Of a DNA stretch of 64,000 nt, positions 10,922-21,724 are shown piece by piece. The translations under genes and the position numbers were made by a program. The notes under the pieces were generated by a model. It was not told where the DNA came from. It ran no database searches and worked only from the letters and a program-made list of their open reading frames with translations. Source of the stretch: Diaporthe sp. PMI_573 (taxonomy: Eukaryota > Ascomycota > Sordariomycetes > Diaporthales > Diaporthaceae); NCBI GenBank assembly GCA_021399435.1, contig JAJTUP010000003.1:1922001-1986000 (forward strand), given 5' to 3'. Positions within the stretch are counted from its first letter, which is position 1, and each line of letters opens with the position of its first letter.

Positions 10922-13900
10922 ATGGCATTGATGCGCCAGACCTGGACCCTGACCAAGAAGAACCTTCTCATCGTCCTTGTGCGCCGTGGCTTCTCCACCA
11001 CCATACGGGCCTTCCTGGCGCCAATAATATTTGTGAGCTCCCCCGCCGGCCGGCGCCCCGTCTGGGGGCTTGCCTTGACTGACAGCTGTGCTGCAGATGT
11101 TCATTCTATCCTATGTCCGCAATTTCTTTGGTAAGCACAGCTCTGTTTTTACGCTTCTCGACTGTTGTGTCTTGAACTATCCTGCAATGCACCACTCCAG
11201 GCTCCGTGGCAGGCAACTAACACCCACTAGTACCCCCGAGTACCTTCGGAATAGGCTCTCCTACGCCCATACGATCCCTCGAAAATGCCCTCCAAGCATC
11301 GACTGGAAACCACAACAAGGTTGTCTTTGTGAACAATGGGCACGCAGGCGGTGATATAGAGTCCGTGATCAACACAGTGGCTGCGAGGGTGGAGAGTGCT
11401 GGAAAGACCGTCGAGGTCGTCCGAGATGATATCGACCTGCTCACGAGCTGCGCTAGCACCCTGCGTGGCTCGTCCACCTGCTTCGGCGCCGCCTCCTTCC
11501 ACTCCTCGCCGACCGAGGGCTCGTCCGGGAATTGGAACTACACCCTCAGATCAGATGGGGTTTTTGGGGAGAGGATCTTTGTCGACAGGACAACCAACGA
11601 TGTCGAGATATACGCGCTCCCCTTCCAACGGGCTATCGACTCGGCCATTGGCTCGTTGAATGGCACGTCCGCGAGCCTGGGATCGGCTTCCATCGACGAG
11701 TACCCCTTCACCGACACGACCGCCGCGGAGAGAGATGCCTTGATCCGGAGGCTCTACATGGGTGCTCTCATCAGCATTCTGGCCGTGGCGCTTTTCCTAG
11801 CCATGAGCAATGTGACGTACCAACTCACGGGGCTCATGGCATCTGAGCGCGAACTAGGCATTTCGCAGTTGATCGAAGCCATGACCCCGGCCAAGCAGCC
11901 GTGGCATGTCCAGGCGGCCCGGTTGCTTTCCAACCATCTGGCCTTCGACATCATCCATCTCCCAGGATGGATTATCATGGGGGCGATTCTCCGGGGCCTG
12001 GCATTCATTCATACCAGCTGGGGTATAATGATCATCTACCACGTTCTTTCAGGCCTCGCGCTCTCCAGCTACTCCATCCTGGGCGCCAGCTTCTTCAGCA
12101 AGGCCCAGCTCTCGGGCATCACAGTGACCATTGCAGCTGTCATTCTCGCAGTCATCGCACAGGTTGCAGGGCCGTTCGGCACCGGTGGTACAGCTGTCCT
12201 CAGTCTGCTATTCCCGTCCAGCAACTACGTTCTTTTTGTTATACACATGGCTCGGTTCGAGGAAAAGGCTCGTGCGGCAGATCTCGTAGGTCGTGCGCCA
12301 ACCGGCCTATCCTCGTTGCCTGGAATTGTGTTCTGGGTATTTTTGATTGTGCAGATTGTTGTATTCCCTCTACTAGGCGCCCTGGTCGAGAGGTGGCTGT
12401 ATGGCACTGTCTCGCGGGACAGGAAGCTCACCACATCGTCGCCAGATCACGCCATCGTCCTGTCGAACTTTTCCAAGCACTGGACTCCCAGCTGGCTCCG
12501 TAAAAATGTCCTCAGCAAGCTTGGGCTTGCGGTGCCCGAGACAGTGTATGCCGTCAATGACTTCAGCATCAAGGCTCGCCGAGGACAGATTTTGGTTCTC
12601 CTCGGAGCCAATGGAAGTGGGAAGAGCACGACTCTGGATGCCATCTCTGGCCTCAACACCATCACCAATGGCTCAATCGAAATTGATGGAACAGGCGGCC
12701 TGGGGCTGTGCCCGCAGAAGAACGTGCTCTGGGACGAGCTTACCGTATTTGAGCACGTCAAGATATTCAACCAGCTGAAATCAGCTGGCACGAGAGACGG
12801 CAAAAGCCAGATCGAGAACCTCATTCGGTCTTGCGATCTCGGCCACAAGATCAAGGCCCAGTCTGTGACTTTGTCGGGCGGCCAAAAAAGGAAACTTCAG
12901 CTCGCAATGATGTTTACGGGCGGGAGTCGTGTTTGCTGTGTGGACGAAATGTCCTCTGGACTCGATCCACTCTCAAGACGAAAGATCTGGGATATTCTCC
13001 TCGCCGAGCGCGGGGAACGAACCTTCTTGTTGACAACTCATTTCCTGGATGAAGCCGACGTTCTCTCAGACTTTGTTGCCATCTTGTCTCGGGGCAACCT
13101 CAGGGCCAAAGGAACGGCTGTGCAGCTCAAGCATGAGGCCGGTGTCGGCTATCGCATATCAGTTCCAAAGCATGAGAACTTCGTCGCTGGGGAGAAGGCC
13201 CAACGCCACGAAATTGATGGCAGGCATATTTTCTGGCTCCCCGATTCTTCCGCTGCGTCGAGATTCATCAGTGAACTGCGCTCAGCTGGTGTCAAGGATT
13301 ACGATATCATCGGACCAACACTAGAGGACGTCTTCCTTAAGCTCGCGGAGGAAATGGGTGACCACCAGCTTGGAAACGATGCACCGCTTGCACTGAGGCC
13401 GGCGGGTACACCAGACAACCTAGAAAAGCCTCCCAACTCTGACTCCTCGTCTGGAGAGGAGCCTGGGGTCCAAATGTCTGCAGGCCGAGGGACAGGCATC
13501 GCAAAGCAAACCCTGATCCTGGTCCGCAAACGGTTCACCGTCCTTAAGCGGAACTACTTTCCCTACATGGCCGCGGTCCTCCTCCCCGTTATCACAGCCG
13601 GACTGGTGACATTGTTTTTGGAAGGATTTTCAGCCATTGGCTGTGACCCGGGGGCGCAGTCCAGCGCGCCTGACGTCGCTGACCTCGCCTCCCTCGACCT
13701 AACTCCTCTAATACCTATCGGGCCTTCCAGCCTGATAACTATGGACACATTGACGAACGGTACGGGGCTCAACGCCAGTTCCTTCCACCTAGTCGACACC
13801 CTCGACGAGTTCAACGACTACATTTCGAATAACTTCCACAACGTTACCCCCGGAGGATTCTACCTTCAGCCCACCCAGGACCCGGTGGCAGTCATGGCTT

Positions 13901-16191
13901 ATATTGGCAACGGAGCGGTGATCTATGGCATGCTCACACTGAACGCGATCAGCAATGTCATCGAGCAGACTTCTATTACGACAAGTTATCAGCCTTTCGC
14001 GGTTCCATTCGCCCCAGGAGCCGGCAAGACGCTGCAGCTGATCTTGTACTTTGGCTTGGCCATGTCGGTATACCCGGCTTTCTTTTCACTGTACCCGTGT
14101 ATGGAGCGGCTCAGGAAGGTGAGAGCATTACACTACAGCAACGGCATCAGGGCAGTGCCTCTGTGGCTGGCGTATTTGATCTTCGACTTTCTGTTCGTGC
14201 TGGTCGTGTCAGCCGTCGTGACTGGGATCTTTGTAGGGGTAAGTCTACATTTCCAATTGAGGCACTCGGTAGGGCAGGCATATTGACAAAACTACCTAGG
14301 CTTCCGGCATATGGTATGCGCCGGGCTATCTGTTTGTCGTATTTTTCCTCTACGGCCTGACCTCTATACTGCTCTGCTACGTCGTCTCGCTGTTCACCAG
14401 CTCCCAGCTGGCCTGTTTCGCTACTGCTGCCGGAGGTCAGGCAGTCTTCTTCCGTAAGCACCATTCTTTTTTCACGGTTCCTCGTTCGTCATATTCTGGA
14501 CTGTTCCAGAACAAATCACTTTGGGACCTGTAGCAGGGAATTAACACGTACTAGTTCTTTACTTCATTATGTACATGAGCATTCTCACGTATTCGCCGGC
14601 CTTCCGCGTTAACTCGGATCTAACCATCGCCCACTTTGCATACGCAACTATCTCACCCGCAGCGAATATGCTCCGGTCTTTACTCCTTACCCTCAACGAG
14701 TTCTCGCTTCTCTGCCGCGACCAAACTGGCGACCCCACGATCGCTTCGTATCCCGGGGCTTTCACCGTCTACGGTGGACCGATACTCTACCTGATCATCC
14801 AGGCTCTGTTCCTCTTCACCGTGCTTGTCTGGTGGGACAGTGGGTACAAGCCAACGTTCCTGACAAACGTCAGCCGTCGCCTGCGCCACCGCAAGTCCGC
14901 CGTGAAGGACACCGACACCGAAGACGACGCTGCCATCTCAACATCCGCATCCTCGACCATGACTGACCCCGCCGTCGCGACCGAGATCAAGCGGATCGAC
15001 GCACAGGCCCCGCCTGACACCGACAGCCTGCGCGTGCAGCATCTGCACAAGCTCTTCGGCCGCACTAATCATGCGGTCCAGGACGTCACGTTCGGCGTGC
15101 CGCGCGGGCAGGTCTTTGCGCTGTTGGGTCCGAACGGTGCGGGCAAGTCGACCACCATTTCACTGGTGCGAGGCGATGTCCGGCCTTCTCGTGGCATTGA
15201 CAGCAGCCCCTTCGGCGACGTATTCATCGAGAACCTCTCCATATCCGCCCACCGTGCGTCGGCCAGGCAGAACCTCGGGGTGTGCCCGCAGTTCGACGCA
15301 ATGGACAGCATGACGGTTCGGGAGCACCTGCGCTTCTACGCCAGTGCGAGGGGCGTGGCTGACGTCGAGGCGAATGTGGAGGCGGTCCTGACGGCCACGA
15401 ACCTTGTGAGGTTTGCGGACAGGCTGGCACAGAAGCTGAGCGGTGGTAACAAGCGCAAGCTGAGCCTTGGCATTGCGCTTATGGGAAACCCAGCTGTCCT
15501 TTTATTAGACGAGCCTAGTTCCGGAATGGACGCGGCTGCTAAGAGAGTCATGTGGCGTACCTTGCTTGGCGTCGCTGCGCCGGGAAGAGCACTTCTTATA
15601 ACCACTCACTCGATGGAGGAGGCGGATCGGCTGGCCACGAGGGTGGGCATCATGAAGAGGAGGATGCTGGCCCTCGGAACTGGTAAGGAGCTGGGTGAAA
15701 GGTGGGGTGAGGGTTGCGTCGTTCAGATCGTGTTGAAGTCCGCGCCGGAGACCACCGAAGCTGAAATGAACCAGGTGAAGAGCTGGGTCGGCCAGAGGGT
15801 CAAGGGTGTCGAGTTTGAGGAATGGGGTGCGAAAGGTGGTGGGCATGGGCTATTGAGGTTTAGAGTTAAGAAGGACGGGTTGGTTGAGGAAAAGAAGGAG
15901 GCCGACAAAACTGGCGGGAGCGTTGTACAGGACGAAACTGAGAAAATCGAGGAAGGCAAACCATCTGGTGGCTTAGCTGCCGCGCAGGGTCTGGATACCC
16001 CCGGGCTGATCGAGCTGTTTGAGGCCCACAAGGATGAATTGGGTGTGGAGTACTATAGCGTCAGTCCCACGACGCTTGATGAGGTCTTCTTGCGGGTTGT
16101 CGGAAGGGAAGAAGAGGACGGTCCTAGTGCGACCACAAAGCACGAGTTGTGGAGGCAATACCTGCCGGGGAGGAAACGCACACATATATGA
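10922..16191 (+). CDS. ABCA-type full ABC transporter
   Basis: Five exons, 10922-11032, 11097-11130, 11231-14238, 14300-14453 and 14555-16191, total 4944 nt and 1647 residues. All four introns (64, 100, 61 and 101 nt) have GT/AG ends and keep phase. The layout is (TM-loop-TM5-NBD) twice. An N-terminal membrane helix is followed by a large extracytoplasmic loop, a TM bundle, then NBD1 with Walker A GANGSGKST near residue 506 and signature LSGGQKRK near 596. The second TM half spans exons 3-5. NBD2 has GPNGAGKST near 1293, LSGGNKRK near 1396 and LLLDEPSSG near 1416. NBD1's Walker B region reads VCCVDEMSSGLD, lacking the usual DEP, which suggests unequal sites. Family members move lipids or amphipathic compounds; the substrate here is unknown. 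The acidic/Lys tail near 1540-1600 is variable in the family. Confidence 0.92.
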
Positions 16192-17044
16192 TACCACGTA
16201 CTATAGAAACACTTGGAAACTAGAGTTACTGCTACATTAGACATAATAGATACACACGCAAAAGCCCCACAGGCTTGTTCATTGATTCATCACCATCATC
16301 ACAGTGCTGAACTTTGAAGAATTGTCTCTGCAAGGCCACAAGCTTTGCTCAAAGGCCCGCTATGCTACCACAGTGTCTTTGTAGTGAAACACCTGATGAC
16401 CTATAGGATACCTAGGCAACCTATTGACTTGCCTTCTGCAGCAAGAGGAAATCCCACAGGAGGCTACCCTACAGGAGGTCGATACACAGAAGGGTGTCCC
16501 TCCTATAGATTAAACTATGGAGTAATCTGCTGTAGCATAACCTCTTCGAGATGACCTATGATGACCTATGCGAAAGCCTTTCATGACCTGTGAGATAACC
16601 TCCTCTAGGATTTGGGTGAAAGGTAAGCAAGCCATGGTGGCTTTACAACGGGCTTTTTTGAACTTCTGAAGAATGTGGCAGCGTGACTGTAAGAATATAT
16701 GTGACGCAAGAAGCTCTGACCCAGCTCAAGATCAATGGGACTGGAACGAATGCAGAGAAAGCGCCTCTTTCATTCACAGATAGACTCCAACATATGCAGA
16801 GGCTTTGATTCATATCTCTATGTCATGGCCATCTACAGTGGCAATATCTGGAGTATTTGCCTTTGAGGAAAGCCCCCTCCCGCTCTTTTCTAATCACATA
16901 CAGGTCTATAGGGATGTGTGCCAAATCCGTTCCACAAATACCCAGCGGTTTATGTCTCTTAGCTCACGTTCCACCACTCGTGCTATTCCTTCCATTGTCT
17001 TCCCGCTGTAACTGATATGAATCTACCTGGATTTGCACCGGACG
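16192..17044. other. Intergenic, minisatellite-bearing
   Basis: No supported gene. This is the 3' flank of the ABC transporter, followed by a degenerate locus of the 15-bp repeat family and CCTATGATGACCTATG tandem words at about 16550-16570. Confidence 0.5.
16445..16510 (+). repeat. 15-bp minisatellite family, locus 1 (degenerate)
   Basis: Contains ATCCCACAGGAGGCTACCC followed by TACAGGAGG and diverged units of the same 15-bp word as loci 2-5. It is preceded by gacttgccttctgcagcaag, which resembles the segment before locus 2 (ggcttgcttaccttctac). Confidence 0.6.
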
Positions 17045-17752
17045 TCACTGGTCCTTCGCAGGCACTTCTGGTGGAGTCCTTCGTTTCTTGATTATAGCCC
17101 ACGCCGTCATGCCACTAATAAAAGCCACAACACACCCTAGGCCAATACCTAAACCCAGCGCAAGTGTATCAACAGAGTTGCGAGATGAGCCAGACGCTGT
17201 TGACGGCTGTGGAGGTCCTGACGGAATCCAGGAGGTTGAGGTCGATATGGTCGACGTAGATATTGAGGCAGCGGCATCTGACGTTGTCGTGATGGTCGAT
17301 ATGGGCAACAAAGATGACCAGTCGGCGGCATCTGACGTTATCGTGGTGGGTGTGATATCGCCGAAAAAGGACGACGCGATGGCAGATATCGTCGGCGCCG
17401 CGGCGGCTTCGATGCCATTGCAGAGTGCCACCAGAGGTTGCTTCAGCGGTGTCTTATTCTTAGTACGCCTCCAGTACCATATATAGACTATAGGCATGGT
17501 CGCCCAGGTAAAAGAACTTACACGTGCATCGTATCCCGTGGTAAGCTGGGCACACAGCGCTACCAGGGCAACAATGTTCGCGGTATCGGATCGAGAATTG
17601 GCGATGTCCGACTTTTGGTTTGCTTCATCTGCAGCCTTCCACGACATGACGCCGAAGACTCCAAACAGGATGGCGGTCACGGCGCCCAAGACCTCCAGAA
17701 ACCAGACAAGGATGGCCTCTGGAAGGCTTCGATGATTGGGTAACGACGCCAT
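17045..17752 (-). CDS. Hypothetical membrane protein with Ser/Thr-rich stalk
   Basis: An uninterrupted frame of 235 residues from ATG 17752. It has an N-terminal hydrophobic helix (residues ~12-37, ILVWFLEVLGAVTAILFGVF) and an amphipathic segment. From ~125 to ~195 it is Ser/Thr/Ile-rich with repeated STIT.SDAA words. A second helix (~205-228, LALGLGIGLGCVVAFISG) is followed by a KKRR stop-transfer cluster. A single C-terminal helix after a Ser/Thr stalk resembles Mid2/WSC-type fungal surface sensors, but no cysteine-rich ectodomain is present. A GTAAGT at about 17523 on the minus strand could start an intron, but I find no good YAG acceptor, so I leave it unspliced. Function unknown. Confidence 0.6.
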   Translation of the reverse strand: MASLPNHRSLPEAILVWFLEVLGAVTAILFGVFGVMSWKAADEANQKSDIANSRSDTANIVALVALCAQLTTGYDARVSSFTWATMPIVYIWYWRRTKNKTPLKQPLVALCNGIEAAAAPTISAIASSFFGDITPTTITSDAADWSSLLPISTITTTSDAAASISTSTISTSTSWIPSGPPQPSTASGSSRNSVDTLALGLGIGLGCVVAFISGMTAWAIIKKRRTPPEVPAKDQ

Positions 17753-18441
17753 ACTTTCAATATGGTAGATGGTATATATGTGGTCTCAAATGGAATGACT
17801 TGGTGTCGACCAAGAGCTTTTCCGAGAGGGACAGCTGAAGCTGAGAGATTGGCTGAAGCATGAGCTGAGCCATCTGTGTGACGAAGTTGGGGGCCATGTA
17901 AAATTGACCCCTTTTTGTCCAAAGCACCAAAAAAAATTACTCAGATGTGCACATTCTCAATTTGATTGAGGGTAGACATCTTAATCATTTACTTTGGTCG
18001 CAGGTGGAATGTTTTTGCCCCCATCGTAATGGCCAGGGGCTGACTGTTGAAGTCAATTCACAAAGTCCACGAGATGCCGTATCACAAGGTGAGTTCACCG
18101 TGGCCGGTGAGAAAAGTTGGTTAAGCTCGCGATTTGGCCTCAGCCGTCAATGGCCAGGACTTGGATCGCGCCGTCTGAATGAGTCAGCCGGCGGCTTCCT
18201 ACAATAGCAACTGCCGTGGTGTGAGTGGCAGCGGCCAACTGCAGGCAACAGACAGGCGAGCTACCAAGGCAGCAGGCCATTTGACTCACTTGAGCCTGCA
18301 GCTTCTGGGGATTTGTTTGTTATTAAAGATGAGGGGCTCCATTTGACCTGCCATTGCCTCTTGCTCCCTGGACATCTACTGCATGACTGCTGCCTTTGCT
18401 TCGTCCTCTTCTCATCAGGGCAAAAGTGAGATCAACTCAAG
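17753..18441. other. Intergenic region between divergent genes
   Basis: Shared upstream region of the membrane protein (minus) and the DUF2828 gene (plus). No coding sequence is supported. The last ~90 bases before 18442 are probably leader. Confidence 0.5.
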
Positions 18442-20946
18442 ATGGCCGCCACAAACGAGAATGAACAGGACCTTTGGTTCCTCAAGTCCAACTTTCCGGT
18501 CTTCTTGCCATCTCATTCAGGTCTCCGGGCCCCCAAAAATGAATTCGATGCACTCGTCAAGCGGGATGTGGAGCGGCGCAATGACGGTGATAATGCAGGA
18601 CACCACTCGGACGACGATACAGCCACAGTAATAGCCGAATCCGAGCCTGTCCTGGTCTCTGATGCTTCAACCACTGCTGGTCTGAGGGAGGACCTTGTCC
18701 ACATCTCAATCGGCAATGATGAGGACGCTTCCATGGCTGACATGGCAGATACCGGTGCAGAGGCCCAGAAGCCCGCTCACGCGCACCCTTTTATGGCCGG
18801 CCTCCACTCCCAACAGGAATATCTCGACACAGGCGGTCCAGCCAGAAACATGGAGAACAAGATGCTCACGGAGAACGCTGATGTTGCCCACCGCTCCACG
18901 AATGACAGCCTCGTCGACTTGTTCACCGAGCTCGAGGACGCCATCTCCGGCCCCAGACTTCTCGAGCTTCTCGACAGCGCATGGCGTCACTATCCCGTCG
19001 CAACCCTCAAGATCATCTTCAACGCAAGGTCCATCCATCTAGGCAAGGCCTCCCGACAGACCTTCTATCGATGCGCCGGCTGGCTCGCCAAGCACCACCC
19101 CCTCACACTCATTGCCAACCTTCCATGGCTGAGCCGTCCGGTCATCCAGAAGAAGGCGGAGAAGAAGGATGATGAGAAGGCGGCCGACGAAGCCGAAATG
19201 GTGTTTGTAGAGCAGGAGATGGACGATGATGATCCAGCCCGGTTCGACGTCAAGAATGGCGTCGCCCATGGATACTGGAAGGATCTCCTCAACATACTCG
19301 CCTTGTATGTCAATGACAAGCTCGATGTCCTCGCGAACCCACGCGATATTTTCAACATTGAGCAGGAGAAGTCAAGAAGGAATTGGCCGAAGGATCAAGA
19401 GACAGCCAAGACTCTGCGACACGAAAAGAGAGACAACCGCCACGACGCCGCCGTCAAGGCATTCAAGGAGGACGCCGTCTATCGAGCATTGCACATGACG
19501 GTCGCTCGTCTTTTTGCTGCCCAGCTCCAGAGTGACCTGGCACTCCTCCGCAGCGATGACCCGAAAGCAAAGAGGAGGGTATCGCTGTGTGCTAAATGGG
19601 CGCCATCCAACTCCCGCTTCCACGACAAGCATACTTTCGTCGTGACCTCAATTGCCGAGATCATGCACCCAATCTCCAGCTTCAAAGGCTTCGCTGTTTA
19701 CGACGAGAGCAACGAAGAGCAACGGGAGTTCTATCTTCGGCACGCTCGAGAGTCTTACCGCAAGGACGTGGCAGCACTCCGCAAGCATCTTGAATGCGTC
19801 GAGCGGGACATCACAGCCAAGACCTTTGAGAACATCAAGTATGACCGAGTCCCGTCCATTGCCATGAATAACTATGCTCCACTCTTCGCTCGGAAGGATA
19901 CCGATCGATTCGAGGAGTACATAGACAAAGTCGCCAGCGGCAAGGCTCAGATTTCCGGCGCAACCCTCCTGCCCAGTACACTTATCAAGGCTGTGCGAAT
20001 GGCCCCTCACTCTGGCAACTTCGATATGAGCCAAGTAGGTGGCAAGCGCAAGGACAAGGGCACCAAAGGCTTTGTCGACGCCAAAATGAAGCAGCTCGCG
20101 GCCAAGAGTCTAGACGGCCAGTGGAAGTCCCTTGTCCAGCGTATCAAAGACTCGGGCACGCTCGAGAACTGCATCGCCGTCGCTGACGTCTCCGGCTCGA
20201 TGAGCAGTCCGACCTTTCCTGACGGTACCACTCCCATGGACACCTCGATTGGCCTGAGCCTGCTTGTCGCTGAGGTAACCAAGCCCCCTTTCGGTGGTGC
20301 GTTCATTACCTTTAGTACCAACCCGCGGATAGAGCAGATCGATCTCACAAAGGGCCTACACGAAAAGTATACGGAGTTGGCCCGCGCTGATTGGCAAATG
20401 TCGACGGACTTCGTGGCAGTCTTCGAGAGGCTCATCCTGCCAATGGCCATTGAGAACAAGCTCGCACAGGAGGACATGGTGAAACGTATTTTTGTCTTCT
20501 CTGATATGCAGTTCAATTCGGCCAGCTACAGCCACGGTGGCTCGAGAGACAAGTGGTCTACCTCTTACGAGCGGATCCAAAAGAAGTTCCGGGCTGCGGG
20601 GTATGAAATGCCCGAGCTGGTGTTCTGGAACCTCGCAGGCGGCAGAGCCGGCTATAGTGGGGCTCCGCCAGGTTTCCCAGGCGGAGACCCGGTGGCCCCG
20701 AAGCCTGTCACGGCTTACGAACAGGGCACGGCGCTGGTCAGTGGGTACTCCCAGGGCATGTTGAAGGTCTTCCTCGACAACGGCTCGTTCGACGACGAGG
20801 AGGCCGAGGAAGAAATCGTTGAGAAGGTTGGAGAGGACGGCGAGGTTATCGTGGAGAAGCAGAAGCGCCAGAAGCTGGACCCGATCAGCGTTGTCAAGAA
20901 GGCTATCGGCCATCCGGCTTACAACATGCTACGCGTGGTTGATTGA
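18442..20946 (+). CDS. DUF2828 protein with VWA-like domain
   Basis: One exon of 834 residues from an ATG in good context (aagATGGCC). After a variable acidic N-terminus (to ~residue 155), a long helical region with LVDLFTELEDAISGPRLLELLDSAWRH and RFDVKNGVAHGYWKDLLN matches the DUF2828 (PF11443) family. This is distantly related to TROVE/Ro60-type ring proteins that bind structured RNA. The C-terminal third is a von Willebrand A fold with the MIDAS-like motif DVSGSMS near residue 583, and TDF and FSDMQF motifs later. A coiled Glu/Lys-rich segment is near 225-245. Fungal, plant and bacterial members are known, but their function is not established; RNA binding is only inferred from the TROVE resemblance. 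The lack of introns in so long a gene is notable beside its neighbours. Confidence 0.88.
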   Translation: MAATNENEQDLWFLKSNFPVFLPSHSGLRAPKNEFDALVKRDVERRNDGDNAGHHSDDDTATVIAESEPVLVSDASTTAGLREDLVHISIGNDEDASMADMADTGAEAQKPAHAHPFMAGLHSQQEYLDTGGPARNMENKMLTENADVAHRSTNDSLVDLFTELEDAISGPRLLELLDSAWRHYPVATLKIIFNARSIHLGKASRQTFYRCAGWLAKHHPLTLIANLPWLSRPVIQKKAEKKDDEKAADEAEMVFVEQEMDDDDPARFDVKNGVAHGYWKDLLNILALYVNDKLDVLANPRDIFNIEQEKSRRNWPKDQETAKTLRHEKRDNRHDAAVKAFKEDAVYRALHMTVARLFAAQLQSDLALLRSDDPKAKRRVSLCAKWAPSNSRFHDKHTFVVTSIAEIMHPISSFKGFAVYDESNEEQREFYLRHARESYRKDVAALRKHLECVERDITAKTFENIKYDRVPSIAMNNYAPLFARKDTDRFEEYIDKVASGKAQISGATLLPSTLIKAVRMAPHSGNFDMSQVGGKRKDKGTKGFVDAKMKQLAAKSLDGQWKSLVQRIKDSGTLENCIAVADVSGSMSSPTFPDGTTPMDTSIGLSLLVAEVTKPPFGGAFITFSTNPRIEQIDLTKGLHEKYTELARADWQMSTDFVAVFERLILPMAIENKLAQEDMVKRIFVFSDMQFNSASYSHGGSRDKWSTSYERIQKKFRAAGYEMPELVFWNLAGGRAGYSGAPPGFPGGDPVAPKPVTAYEQGTALVSGYSQGMLKVFLDNGSFDDEEAEEEIVEKVGEDGEVIVEKQKRQKLDPISVVKKAIGHPAYNMLRVVD

Positions 20947-21337
20947 ATTTTGACAATGGATTCCCAGATAGTGTTAGGCCCTAACACAAGTCGAGTAATA
21001 TGATTGTCTCTCAGATCCTGTGAATAAACTTTTTGGAAATGTACTCTGAGTACATATAGGAGCAATAGCTTGCTTTCTGCTTGGTGATGGTGTGATCATG
21101 GTGCCGGGCTTTCCACATGTCCCCACCACCTCTACTCCTACCATAACACAGCCACAAACTTAAAAGGTTTGCTTCATTGCAGAGCCCCAGTGGCTTGCTT
21201 ACCTTCTACCCGACTATGCTGCGGGAGGTTATCCCATAGGAGGTTATCCCAGAGCAGATTATCCCAGAGCAGATTATCCCAGAGCAGATTATCCCAGAGC
21301 AGATTATTCTAGAGGAGGTTGGTTAATGAGCACTGAT
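20947..21337. other. Intergenic with minisatellite locus 2
   Basis: 3' flank of the DUF2828 gene followed by the 15-bp tandem repeat at 21229-21318. No gene is supported. Confidence 0.55.
21229..21318 (+). repeat. 15-bp minisatellite family, locus 2
   Basis: Six units in perfect 15-bp register. One is TTATCCCATAGGAGG, four are identical TTATCCCAGAGCAGA, and one is TTATTCTAGAGGAGG. The identical central units indicate recent expansion or homogenisation. Confidence 0.9.
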
Positions 21338-21724
21338 TCACCACCTAGATGCCGTGGCCGAATAGCAAAGATTGAACACCCGAGTAAAACTCGTTTGCAC
21401 AAGGCCTTCCCGTAGGATCTGAAGACAGTCATTAATCAATATTACTGGACTTGTGCTAGGATCTAACAGTGTTTCGTATTCCATCAACCCCGGCCCAATA
21501 GTGAGCCCGAAGGCCTTTGCAGACAGCAGGCGGAGAATAGTGCAGCCAAGGACATCAGTTAAATTGGCAGAGCAGCCCAGTGGGTTTGGTAGCAATATAC
21601 GAGTTTGTTCTGCCAACGCTGACATGCCCATCAGGAAGAGAATGACTTGAAAGTAGAGCATGTAGAAACGGGCTTGGATTAGCCATGGTGGTGAACCTTT
21701 TTGAGTGAACTCGCTAACTATCAT
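21338..21724 (-). CDS. Possible small membrane protein, unrecognised
   Basis: A frame of 128 residues from ATG 21724. It is open upstream to 21790, with a possible splice acceptor (CTATTTCAG) that could join an unseen 5' exon. A hydrophobic stretch near residues 17-35 (ARFYMLYFQVILFLMGMSALA) could be a membrane helix. The rest has no motif I recognise. The frame ends just beside the minisatellite. It may be the remnant of a longer gene or a chance frame. Confidence 0.3.
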   Translation of the reverse strand: MIVSEFTQKGSPPWLIQARFYMLYFQVILFLMGMSALAEQTRILLPNPLGCSANLTDVLGCTILRLLSAKAFGLTIGPGLMEYETLLDPSTSPVILINDCLQILREGLVQTSFTRVFNLCYSATASRW

